From contig JAUTDP010000016.1 of NCBI GenBank assembly GCA_033439795.1, positions 310,001-374,000 on the forward strand: DNA of 64,000 nucleotides, in the 5' to 3' direction. Positions within the stretch are counted from its first letter, which is position 1. Each line of letters opens with the position of its first letter. The position numbers were made by a program, and so were the translations under genes. Source of the DNA: Sordaria brevicollis (Eukaryota > Ascomycota > Sordariomycetes > Sordariales > Sordariaceae). The notes beneath the pieces are model-generated. The model was given only the letters and a program-made list of their open reading frames with translations, ran no database searches and had not been told where the DNA came from. Shown piece by piece: positions 45,808 to 55,347 of this stretch.

Positions 45808-46216
45808 CTAGTTGCTCCTTGCTCCATTCTTGGCCGCCCTCAACTCGTCCATCTTGGCGACGCGCTTCTTGAACTCGACGTACTGGCATTTCTCGTACGT
45901 GTGTCGCTCGTCCTGTGGGTGTTGTTAGTTCGTTGTTCGCTGCTTTTGCTCGTTCGCTCGCTATGATGGGGCCTCCCAGTCACGGGCCATTCGTACCTCG
46001 CACTTCCACGGGAGATAGTATGTATCGTAGCGACACCGGTTTAGCGGGATGAGGAGGTGGGCGCAGCTGTCGCGGTAGGCCATGGGCAGTTTGGCATCGC
46101 TCATTTCCTGGCGAGTCGCCGCTGTTCAAGTTTGTCGCATTAGCAATCGGAGATGATATTGGAACTTGGGAGGGAGTCATACGCCTGGCCGTGGTGATGG
46201 AAGAGTCGGACGCCAT
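45808..46216 (-). CDS. NADH:ubiquinone oxidoreductase B18 subunit (NDUFB7)
   Basis: Three small exons: 46216-46183, 46121-45997, 45912-45808; introns 61 bp (GTATGA...GAACAG, branch TGCTAATG) and 84 bp (GTACGA...CCACAG). The 87-residue product reads MASDSSITTARPATRQEM at the start, then LPMAYRDSCAHLLIPLNRC and WKCEDERHTYEKC, and ends AKNGARSN. The two CX9C pairs (CAHLLIPLNRC and CEDERHTYEKC) are the twin-CX9C fold of NDUFB7, imported into the mitochondrial intermembrane space by the MIA pathway and placed on the distal membrane arm of complex I. Both junctions restore the family sequence exactly. The gene is invisible to simple ORF scanning because no exon exceeds 125 bp. Confidence 0.93.
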
Positions 46217-47098
46217 GTTGGGTGGTCAATTGGACGAGGGGGAGGGCGACCGTATCTCGTTGGAATTGCAGTGTGCAGTGGTTGATGTTTCGTGAACTGG
46301 GTCAGGTACTCGGGTCTCCCAGGATGTTCACTTCGTCCATGTCCACTGCCCACGGCCCACTGCGAGCTTGTGTGGAGCTTCCCCAGCTTCCAACTGACGG
46401 ATTGGTCCGAGCGTCCTCTAAAGTCGAGACAGTTCGAACAGATGGCACGTGCACGGTCACATGATGGAAACCAAGTCCCGACTCGTTCAATTCATTGCGG
46501 CAGGCAGAACGCTCAGCGCACGTCCCCTCACCTCACAAGCTGTTGTCCCAGAACCATTCACCAAGAAGGAAGTTTTTTGTCCCTTCTTTCAACGTCACCT
46601 CTCACCTCTTTCATCTCACCAACAACGGGTGATCGCCATGGCGCCGTATGAACCCTTTTTCGACGACATATCCTGATTATCGACCCTCCATGCTTTGATC
46701 ATACCCGGCGCCCTCACCAATGGTCATCCACCACCAAGACATCAACACCATGAGGTCTCCCCAACAACAGCCACCATGATATGTCTCGGAACGACATCTC
46801 TTTTTGCTCGTCCACCAAGTTCGAATCGGGCAGGCAAAAGGCCGTTATTCCATGTCCGATATGTACGGAAAACCGGGTGGTCTGGTACCAGTTACGAACC
46901 TACATATATACCCTATCTGTCTCAATGGATGGTCATGATACTCGTCCAACACTGCCACCGGTCACCATGGTGTTAGACTTTCTCGACTTCCAATCAGGAA
47001 CCTGAACAGCCATTCCTTGCCTGGTAGTAGAAGAAGCCTGCCGAACCACTCAAAGTCCACCCAAGATCCAGCCGAGTCGCTCTCATGGCATCAAGGGA
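46217..47098. other. intergenic, promoter side of NDUFB7
   Basis: Short frames only. Ends at the target duplication of the hAT-type element. Confidence 0.5.
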
Positions 47099-47808
47099 CT
47101 CTCCGACAGGGTTGGGAATTAGTACTGTACTAATTAGTAGTACTAGAGTACTAGACTTTAGTACTAGTACTAGTACTGCCCCAGTACTAGACTAGTCCAG
47201 TACTAGTACTAGACTATTACTAGACTTTAGTATACTAGAAATACTAATTTTTGAAAATCAATATTTTATAATATTTTTCGATTTGTATATATTCTTTATA
47301 AATATATATATATAAAACTACTTTTCTTTATACAAAAATATTTTTAGTTAATTTATAATTAAGGTTTTGAAAACGGTTATATAAATATAGGTATAAATAA
47401 TTTAAGAAAAATATTATCGAAAATCTAATTAAAGATTTTGAATATACGATTCTTACTTTATAATAATATATATTTATATTATATAAAATAATAATATTTT
47501 AAAAACCGAAAATACTAATTAATATTTTTAGTAGTACTAGAGTACTAGAGTAGTACTAGAGTAGTACTAAATTAGTACTAATTAGTACTTTTAGTAGTAC
47601 TAGAGTACTAGAGTAGTATTAGAGTAGTACTAAATTAGTACTAATTAGTATTTTTAGTAGTACTAGAGTACTAAAGTAGTACTAGAGTAGTACTAAAATA
47701 GTACTAATTAGTACTTTTAGTACTTTTAGTACTCTAGTATTACTAAAAATACTAATTAGTATTCTAAATTCTAGTATTATAAACTTAATATAATAAGAAA
47801 TTAGAATA

Positions 47809-47920
<112 letters not shown>

Positions 47921-48281
47921 TTTCTAAACTTTTTTAGCCTTCTTAGCCTTCTAAGCCTTCTTAGCCTTCTTGGCCTTTTTAACCTTCTTAACCTTCGAAG
48001 CCTTCTAGATCTTCTAAACCTTCCAAATCCTCTTCCTTACGTCATTTCCTTCTTTTCCAACCTCTTCTACATCATTTTCTTCTTTCCTTATCTATTTCAA
48101 ATATTTTATAATATTATTATAAAATATTAATAAATAATTTTTATTTATATTATTACTAATGAAATATTAGGTTAATAACGGTGAAGCCCTTTGGGTGTGC
48201 GATAATTCGGATTGTATCAAACGGTTTTTGAATAAATAGGCTTTAGAACACCATTGGAATCAACAAAAAAGGCTAAAGAAA

Positions 48282-48309
48282 CAAAGTAAGCCTTATAAGG
48301 CTTACTTTG
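48282..48309. repeat. perfect 28-bp palindrome inside the hAT element
   Basis: The 28 bases equal their own reverse complement, centred on TTATAA and with arms beginning CAAAGTAAGC. It could extrude as a cruciform or be a protein-binding site; its role is unknown. Confidence 0.9.
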
Positions 48310-49150
48310 AAGAAATTCAATATATATATTTATATATATAGAAGCAAGGGTTTTATTTCTTTTTTATTAATTATAATAAATTAGTTTTATATATGCGAAT
48401 TAAAAAGGATAAAATATAAATATATATAAGGAGGAGGTTTATTAATTATTGAATAAGTAGAATAGATTATTTGATATTAAAATTATTATAAAACGTTTAT
48501 ACATATATAAATATATTATATATATTATAATAAATTCTTTTTATAACGACTTTAATAATATACAAATTAAATATTAATTATAAAATATTTATAATATAAA
48601 TATAAAAATAATCCTATATATTATTAAATCATATATTTTATATATATTTATTTGTTATTTAAACTTATTTTGTTATATAAAACAATAAAACATTTTATAT
48701 TATTTTAAAAAATACTAAACTAGTATTTTTAGTACTAGACTAGTATTTTTAGTACTAGACTAGTATTTTTAGTACTAGACTAGTATTTTTAGTACTAGAC
48801 TAGTATTTCTAGTACTAGATTAGTATTTCTAGTACTAGACTAGTATTTCTAGTACTAATTAGTATTTTAGTAGTACTAATTAGTACTAATTAGTATTTTT
48901 ATTTCCTTTATAACTTTACGAAAAATAGGTTTTTTCTAAAAATAATAATACCATTAAAACCGGCTTCCTTTATAGTATATATAATATATAATAACTTTTT
49001 TTCGAAAATACTAAAAATACTTTAGTACTACTAAAATACTAGAGTACTAATTAGTATTAGTACTGGGTCTAGTACTAGTACTAGACCTCTAGTACTAGTA
49101 CTGGTCAAATACTAGACTAGAGTAGTACTAATCCCAACCCTGCTCTCCGA

Positions 49151-49708
49151 CAAACATTGAGAACCGGACACCGGCCATCTTTTCTAGGTACAAGCCTATA
49201 GCCGAGACACTCGACGCTTCAACGCGGTTCAAGGAATGGCGGAATGGCTGCATGACACAGGCCTATGCTATGGAACATGTTGCTTGACTTCCACTTATAG
49301 ACAGGCTCGCCGAGTCTTTGTACCATGAGACAAAGTCCTATGCCATAATTAACTTGGTCGGAACAATGGACGCGGGATTCTCCTCTTTGTCGACAGCACA
49401 TGTTGCAAGGCCATTGTTTTCTGGGGAAAAGGCCAGGACAAACCCCTTTGTGCAAGTCGAGTCTTGATAAACAGCAACATGCCACCGAATTGCTCCAAGA
49501 TGCTGTTCAGTGCTGTTCGTTTCTGTTCTATAGACGAGACCAATCTTTCCATCCGCTTCCAATCTGACTTTCATTTGTTGTTCAGTTTTGCTTGTTCTTT
49601 CACGTTGACCATCATTGGACTAGACACCGTGTCACTACCTACACCCAAACCGGGAAACAACAGACACATCACATCACACCTTACATACGAGCAACAGCAA
49701 CTGCAACA
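49151..49708. other. upstream flank of kinase-like gene
   Basis: No supported gene. The last 100 bp (CACATCACATC and CAACAGCAAC stretches) looks like a 5' UTR. Confidence 0.5.
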
Positions 49709-52201
49709 ATGCTGCCCCCCATCTCGCCCTCCTCGGGCTTCCACTGGCACCACCCCGGCGGCGTCGACTCAACCTTCTCCTACTTGAACCAACCTCTCGA
49801 AGACGAGCTCGCTCGTGACCCATCTGTCGCCTACCTCGAGCCCGTCCCCGACCCTCCACAAGGGGAACCTCCTCTCATTCCCCTCCACTACCCCTTCAAA
49901 GGCATCCACCAGGAATGCCCGCCCTTGAACTTTGCCCAAGACCCGGACGATGAAGAAGACCCCGACGACAAGGATTGGATGGACAACCGACCCGCCGACT
50001 GCTACAGCAACCAAGAGTTCAACGACCGCAAGGAAGACGCCACGGAGGAGATCAAGCGAGAATGGCCTTTGGATCACTTGACCTACGTCAGCTACCCGAT
50101 GCGCGCGCCCGACGTGCTCAGACACGGGTGGGTCAACCCGGAGTCCAACGCATACCTGCGTCCCGGCACCAAGAACTACCAGGGTCCCGTGATAAACAAG
50201 AACGAATGTGGACCGGACGGCATAAGACTCCTCTTTGTAAGCTGGCTCAAATCGTATTCCATCGATGCCGCAACCGGCGTGAGCGTGGGCCTGTGGCGGA
50301 CCCACGGAACCGGCGAGTTGGTCGTCGTCAAACGGATCAAGGGGTATTGGCAGTCTGATCTCATCTACTCCCCGCGCACCACACTTTTCCATCGTCGAGG
50401 GCCCAACGTCCCACAAGAACAGGTGGGCGGACCGTTTCCCCCCGGCGAGATCCGGTTCATGGACCTGCCCGACAACCGCACGCAGCGGGTAACAAGAGGC
50501 GGGTTCCGGTTCCCGTGGAATCCGCTCATGACGTGCTTCCCCCAGACGCACGCCTACCAGATCCACGACTACCCTTCGGACATGCAAAACATCACCCACT
50601 TTGGCAAGTTCTACAACGGCGGCACCGTGGAGGGCGTAATTGCGCGGTACAAGGACCTCAAGAAACCCGTTCCCGAGCCTTTTATCTGGCACGTCATCGC
50701 CCAGGTCGGGCGAGCCTTCAAGTACATGCACACGGGACGGACGATGCCCGACAAGACACAGCCGCGAGGATCGCTTCGGGGCCCTCCCCCCCAGGGCGAC
50801 CAAGAAGACGAGTGGAACAGGCAGGAAGACGAGCGGGCGCGCACCTGGACGAAGGTGTCGCATTACGACGCCCACCAAGCCAACATCTGGCTTCACTTCC
50901 CGACCGAGCACGAGCGGGAACACGACGCGGCCGCCGAGGCCCACTGCCTCGCGCACTTTGACGAAAACTTCCCGCAGGTGATCCTGGGCGACTTCGGGGT
51001 GGCCTTCAACGAGCACGACAGGAACCACGTCCGCCGGCGCTGGGGCCTCGACGCGTGCCCGGACATGCCCGACTACGAGACGTGGAGGGACAAGGCCGAG
51101 TTCGGGCTCACGCTGGTGCACCTGCTCCTGGCGGGCCTCGGGTTCGAGGAGGTGCCCATGTTCAACCACAGGCAGCACCCGACCGACTGGGACGACCGGC
51201 ACGCCCGGTACCTGCGGCGGGAGGCGCGCTACTCGGGCGAGCTGATCGACGTGGTCAGGCGCTTCCGGCACGTGGCGTACATGTGCGACCTCAGCCGCTT
51301 CGCCGAGCGCGCCGAGCACTTTTTCGACAACCGCGTCGCGTACGAGTACCGCCGGTGGAAGGAAGACGGGTGGAACCTCAGCCTCGCGCCCAACAGCGCC
51401 TGGTTCCACAACACCATGATCGATATCGCCGATTACCACGTCAACGCCGAACGCACCCGTCTCGCCCAGGCGGCCCAGGCCCGCATCCGTTTGGCCAACG
51501 CCGCTCAACCCCCCCAAAACAACCCCAACAACCCCAACAACGCCGCTCAAAACCCCCAAAACAACCTCGCCCTCCTCCTCCTCCACAACCGCAACCAAGC
51601 CGCCCAACCCCCACCCCCCCACGGACATGGTGCTCCTCCAACCCTCCACTCCACCCTCCACCAACGCATCGCCACCATGCCCTACCTGATCAAATCCCGC
51701 CTCAAACACTCCCAATGGGGTCCCCACCCCATTCACAACCGCTACGCCATCCCCGTCCCCGGGCGCGCCACTTTTCGGTCTAAAGCCCGCTCCTTATACC
51801 TCCGCAAGCTGCGCCGACCGATAACCGCCGCTTTCCACCAACATCCTCCGGACCCGATGGCGGAGATGGATAAGGATAAGCTCTGGGTGCAAAGGACGTA
51901 TAGGATGGAGAGGGTACGGTATAAAAGGCCGAGGAGGATAGAGGTGGAGAGGGAGTGGAAGGGGGAGTGGATGCGGGCGATGGGGTTTAGAGAAAAAAAA
52001 GAGGTGGAGGGGAGGATGTGGGGGGGTTGGAACCGCGAGGGGGATGAGGGGGGGGAGGGGGCGCGGGAGGGGGTTTGGGAGGCTTGGAGGGGGAATAATG
52101 GGATGTTGAGGTTGGATTTTGATGAGGATTTTGTGGGGCGGGGGTATGGGCAAGAGGAGGAGCCGTTGGGGGATATGTATGAGTCTTATTTTAGGAGTTG
52201 A
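49709..52201 (+). CDS. divergent protein kinase-like protein
   Basis: Single exon, 830 residues from the ATG at 49709 (context GCAACAATGCT); the frame extends upstream to 49592 without a good start. An acidic linker lies at about 78-115. The kinase-like fold follows: ELVVVKRIK with the candidate ATP-binding Lys208, FYNGGTVEGVIARYKD in the hinge/helix D area, catalytic loop HYDAHQAN (385-392, in place of HRDxxxxN) and DFG (428-430). Key Lys, Asp, Asn and DFG residues are thus all present, so activity is possible. Residues after about 580 are Asn/Pro/Gln-rich and then Arg/Lys/Glu-rich. It resembles the divergent kinase-like proteins expanded in filamentous fungi; the substrate is unknown. The coding region is very GC-rich, right next to the AT-rich hAT element. 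Confidence 0.75.
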   Translation: MLPPISPSSGFHWHHPGGVDSTFSYLNQPLEDELARDPSVAYLEPVPDPPQGEPPLIPLHYPFKGIHQECPPLNFAQDPDDEEDPDDKDWMDNRPADCYSNQEFNDRKEDATEEIKREWPLDHLTYVSYPMRAPDVLRHGWVNPESNAYLRPGTKNYQGPVINKNECGPDGIRLLFVSWLKSYSIDAATGVSVGLWRTHGTGELVVVKRIKGYWQSDLIYSPRTTLFHRRGPNVPQEQVGGPFPPGEIRFMDLPDNRTQRVTRGGFRFPWNPLMTCFPQTHAYQIHDYPSDMQNITHFGKFYNGGTVEGVIARYKDLKKPVPEPFIWHVIAQVGRAFKYMHTGRTMPDKTQPRGSLRGPPPQGDQEDEWNRQEDERARTWTKVSHYDAHQANIWLHFPTEHEREHDAAAEAHCLAHFDENFPQVILGDFGVAFNEHDRNHVRRRWGLDACPDMPDYETWRDKAEFGLTLVHLLLAGLGFEEVPMFNHRQHPTDWDDRHARYLRREARYSGELIDVVRRFRHVAYMCDLSRFAERAEHFFDNRVAYEYRRWKEDGWNLSLAPNSAWFHNTMIDIADYHVNAERTRLAQAAQARIRLANAAQPPQNNPNNPNNAAQNPQNNLALLLLHNRNQAAQPPPPHGHGAPPTLHSTLHQRIATMPYLIKSRLKHSQWGPHPIHNRYAIPVPGRATFRSKARSLYLRKLRRPITAAFHQHPPDPMAEMDKDKLWVQRTYRMERVRYKRPRRIEVEREWKGEWMRAMGFREKKEVEGRMWGGWNREGDEGGEGAREGVWEAWRGNNGMLRLDFDEDFVGRGYGQEEEPLGDMYESYFRS

Positions 52202-52820
52202 GGAGGGCGTAGAAGGGTTTTTTTTTGGGTAGGGGGGATAGAGTTGGTTGGATGGGAAGGTTTAGATGTTGAATGAGTAAGATGGCGTTGGGTAGTGATG
52301 ATGTTGGTGATGATATCGGTGGTGACAGCGACAGTGACAGTGACAGTGACAGAAACACAGTAAACGGGACTTGAAATCATCTAGACACAGTGAAAATATC
52401 GTTTGGAAAGAGAAAGATAAATCAAGTCTCCTCGTTCGTACGTACTGAGCCACTTAGTGTGTCTAGAGGACGGATGTAGGACAGACCAGACTAGGTCTTG
52501 GCTTTCACCTCCTCCATCCATGTCCAGCTATTATATAACTCCTTCCCGATAAAAGTTGTTACAATCCATCTTTATTCGTTACTAACGTGCGTACGGTCCT
52601 CATCTTCTCTTACCTCGCTCGTACGCTAGATAGAGGAAGTCCTTTATACTAACCGTCCGTCCGCCCTATTACTCGGTAGTAACCTCGAACCCTAGATCTT
52701 ATATTGAGCGTCGAGAGTAATTTATGCCTCCCAATCCCAGCGCGAAATAATGACATTGACGGGTGTTGGAAAAGAGGCGGAAAAGCAATATGAAGTTGCA
52801 TAAAAAATTGCAAAAAGAAA
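52202..52820. other. intergenic between kinase-like gene and tRNA-Thr
   Basis: Contains a short (GACAGT)n patch (about 52325-52350). No gene seen. The last bases hold the T5 terminator (AAAAA at 52812-52816 on the + strand) of the minus-strand tRNA. Confidence 0.5.
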
Positions 52821-52929
52821 TGCCTACTACAGGAATCGAACCTGTGATCTTTGCATGTCGTCGTTGCTCCGTTCCGAAGAGCGGAGTGGTTATACAAGTG
52901 CAACGCATTAGCCACTATGCTAAGCAGGC
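52821..52929 (-). tRNA. tRNA-Thr (anticodon UGU) with intron
   Basis: The minus strand folds as a tRNA: acceptor GCCTGCT with AGTAGGC (one G-U pair), discriminator A; D arm GCAT/ATGC; anticodon stem TTGCA/TGCAA; T arm ACAGG TTCGATT CCTGT. The anticodon loop reads C-T-TGT-A before a 36-nt intron (52892-52857), located just after position 37 as in canonical nuclear pre-tRNAs. The intron can form a CTCCG..CGGAG hairpin. The anticodon UGU reads ACA. Confidence 0.93.
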
Positions 52930-53392
52930 ATTAGCTTGTTTGGTTGGAAGAACCCCGCTGGTGTGGGGGTTATGTAGGACAAACATCCGCACTACGGGGG
53001 AGTTGGGAGGTGGGTTGGGAGATGCGAAAGCGGACACTAAGAGACACTCGTTATTATACATAGGTTCACGTTCATGAAAGTAATTAAAGTACTCCATATT
53101 TCTTTGCAAAGTTACTTTCAAGTTGCCGTTCAATATTTCACTCTCCAATTGTTCGTTTCCGCTGAGGTTTCTTGCGCGACAAGTCGGACATGTCGGCTGG
53201 ATGCGCGGTCGCCGGCCTTCGGCGGAAGGTGCATTGGAAACCCCGAAGCATGCAGCAACTGCCTACCTACTGCATCAAGCTGCAAAGATCATTCGTATAA
53301 GAACCCCCTCAAGAACCTCAATCGACCAAAACTCCCTCCCCTTTCCATCACAAAACCACCACTCATCTCCGATCCTTACCAACAACGTCAAC
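52930..53392. other. upstream flank of first family member
   Basis: Short frames only. The 100 bp before 53393 is CA/CT-rich and likely 5' UTR. Confidence 0.45.
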
Positions 53393-54154
53393 ATGCCCAA
53401 CCCCAAACCCACCCCCAAGCCCACCCCCAAGCCCCGGCCCCTCACCGACAAAAAGGCCGCCGAGATCCTCTCCCGCTTCCTCACCGGACAAGGCAACAAC
53501 GCCCACAGCGACGAGTTCGAACAAGACCTCAAGACCATCATCCAACTCTTCGCCATCAAATGGAACAAGCTCCGGCCCGCGGGCATTCCCAAATTCAAGA
53601 ACCGTCCCGGCCGCCACGAGCTCACGCACGACTACTTTGTCAAGTCCCTCCGCAACGTCGTCGACAACTTGCCGTCCACGATCCCCGAACTGAGGTTTGC
53701 GTGCGACGCAATGGATAGGAAGTTTGTCTCTCGGGACGACGTCGACGACGATAAAGAGGAGTACAACGAGGACGAGGACGAGGACGAGGATGAGGATGAG
53801 GATGAGGACGAGGATGAGGATGAGGATGAGGATGAGATGGACGAAGCAGAGGCGCAGATAGCCATGTCTCGTAAACGACTTCGGCGCTCGAGCTTGACCT
53901 GCTTTGACCACGAGCTTGAGGTGGACATTCCGAAGGGGTATAGGGCGGTGATGAACTCGGCTTCGAAGGTCAAGGTTGATAGTGGTGGTGGGGGATACAC
54001 GATTAAGGAACCTGAGAATGAGGACGAGGGTTGTATTGAGATTGAGCTGAAAGATCCGAGGGCGTTTACGTTTGTTGATGTCTCGTTTCAGGGTGGAAGG
54101 AGGGGGACGATTGAGATGAGACCTGAAAGGAAGAATGGGAGGAACGATGAGTGA
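53393..54154 (+). CDS. family member 1: acidic-linker protein, unknown function
   Basis: Frame of 253 residues from ATG 53393 (context GTCAACATGCC); the frame is open upstream to 53123, but without leader-like features. It starts with Pro/Lys repeats (PNPKPTPKPTPKP). A helical module spans about 20-108 and closes with HDYFVKSLRNVVDNLP and STIPELRFACDAMDR. Next is a pure Glu/Asp run encoded by GAGGAC/GAGGAT repeats (about 53766-53836). The C-terminal module contains AFTFVDVSFQGGRRGTIEMR. The LP(x)TIxxLxxAxDAMxR segment recurs at 62.7 kb and, weaker, at 54.8 kb; the C-terminal piece recurs at 55.2 and 61.4 kb. Not a family I recognise. Confidence 0.65.
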   Translation: MPNPKPTPKPTPKPRPLTDKKAAEILSRFLTGQGNNAHSDEFEQDLKTIIQLFAIKWNKLRPAGIPKFKNRPGRHELTHDYFVKSLRNVVDNLPSTIPELRFACDAMDRKFVSRDDVDDDKEEYNEDEDEDEDEDEDEDEDEDEDEDEMDEAEAQIAMSRKRLRRSSLTCFDHELEVDIPKGYRAVMNSASKVKVDSGGGGYTIKEPENEDEGCIEIELKDPRAFTFVDVSFQGGRRGTIEMRPERKNGRNDE

Positions 54155-54483
54155 GTGATTGGGGATGGTTAGGTTGCGCGTTGTGCTGCTAGGTTGAGGT
54201 TTTGTGCATTGTCTGGCGAGTTTCAAGTCTAGAGGTACGATCCTAGAATCTAGGGCAGATTTAGGTTCATGAAGTTGTTTTAAATTGTTTTCTTATTCAG
54301 GCAAACGGTACATGTACTGAAGCCACCTTCTGCCCCAGACACTTCCACGTCAACAACCCCTCTTCCGTCGCCAACAAGCTCTACCGACCTTCTTCAACGA
54401 CCCCCACAACCTTACCTAACCTCAACAAACCTTTACACCTCGCCAGCCAAAGTGCCAAGCCCCATCAACACAAGACCCCAACC

Positions 54484-55265
54484 ATGGAATCCTTAGACTA
54501 CCTCTACAACCCACTGAACCCAAACCCTGCAGAGATCCCAGACCTACCCCAAGCCCTAGACCCAATGGGCCGGTTATTGTACCTGCTCCACATCAACCCC
54601 CAAACGGTACCCCTCACCATACCAATCTCCGACGTTCTCGTCGACCTCACCAAAGCCTACCTTTTGCGCGTAGCCACTATAGACCACGAAGTAGGCCAGT
54701 CGTGGCAAGACTACTTCGTTACAGCGGTCGAGAAAATCGTGCGGGAGTTGCCAGACCGGGACCGCAGCTGGGAGGATTTGCGGAGGGATGTTGAGCGGAT
54801 GGAGCGGCTTAGTATACAAGAGGCAGAGGAGGTAGAGGAAGAGTGGTGTTGGTACTGGTAGCGGTACCGGTGGCGGAAACGCTGGGACTGAGGCTGATAA
54901 CCGCAAAGCCGGCATCAATGCTGATACCTCTAACGATGAATCTTCCAACACATACACCAACCCTGGAAGTGCTAGAACCACCCAGGCAGCCGGGCTTTAC
55001 CTCAAGTCACTGAAGAGGTAACCAAATCTACGCAGCACCGCTTGAACGCCCGTTTTAGCGTCTGGTCCATGGCACCGGCGATGCACCCTACAAAGCGCGC
55101 ATCAGCGAGGAGCGGTACGGGTACGCGGAACATGGACTTGAAACTGGCGTGTACCTGGTCAGCAGGACCATCTTTGACTTTGCGATGAATAGCCCGGCTA
55201 GGATTGTGGTTTGGGCTAGGCACACGGAGAGGGATATGGAGGTAGATACCTCTATAGAGAAATAG
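54484..55265 (+). pseudogene. family member 2, probably broken
   Basis: From ATG 54484 (context CAACCATGG) an open frame of 125 codons gives a helical module ending in WQDYFVTAVEKIVRELP and DLRRDVERMERL, aligned with family members 1 and 4. It stops at 54859-54861 in a odd Trp-rich tail. From about 54833 another frame reads a Gly/Ser/Asn/Thr linker to 55022, and from 55059 the third frame reads GTGDAPYKARISEERYGYAE and TGVYLVSRTIFDFAMNSPAR to a TAG at 55263-55265, resembling the family C-terminal module. In that third frame a TGA (55011-55013) and TAG (55056-55058) interrupt further upstream sequence. I infer one gene broken by frame changes and stops; a 41-bp GT-AG intron at 55018-55058 exists but does not restore frame. 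If only 54484-54861 is used, it is a 125-residue protein. Confidence 0.55.
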
Positions 55266-55347
55266 ATAACTTGGCCTAGTTGCTTGTATAGTATATACGA
55301 AGTTGCTCTTACGTAGTAGATAGAGGTACCTTGGTGCAAAAGATTAA

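Noticed and set aside
49769..51736. 655-codon open frame on the minus strand
   Set aside because: It is exactly antisense to the kinase-like gene, whose strong GC bias removes stops on the opposite strand. Its Val/Gly/Leu-rich sequence has no domain.
53363..54226. 287-codon minus-strand frame
   Set aside because: Antisense to family member 1; the Leu/Ile/Val-rich run is the reverse of the Glu/Asp repeat.
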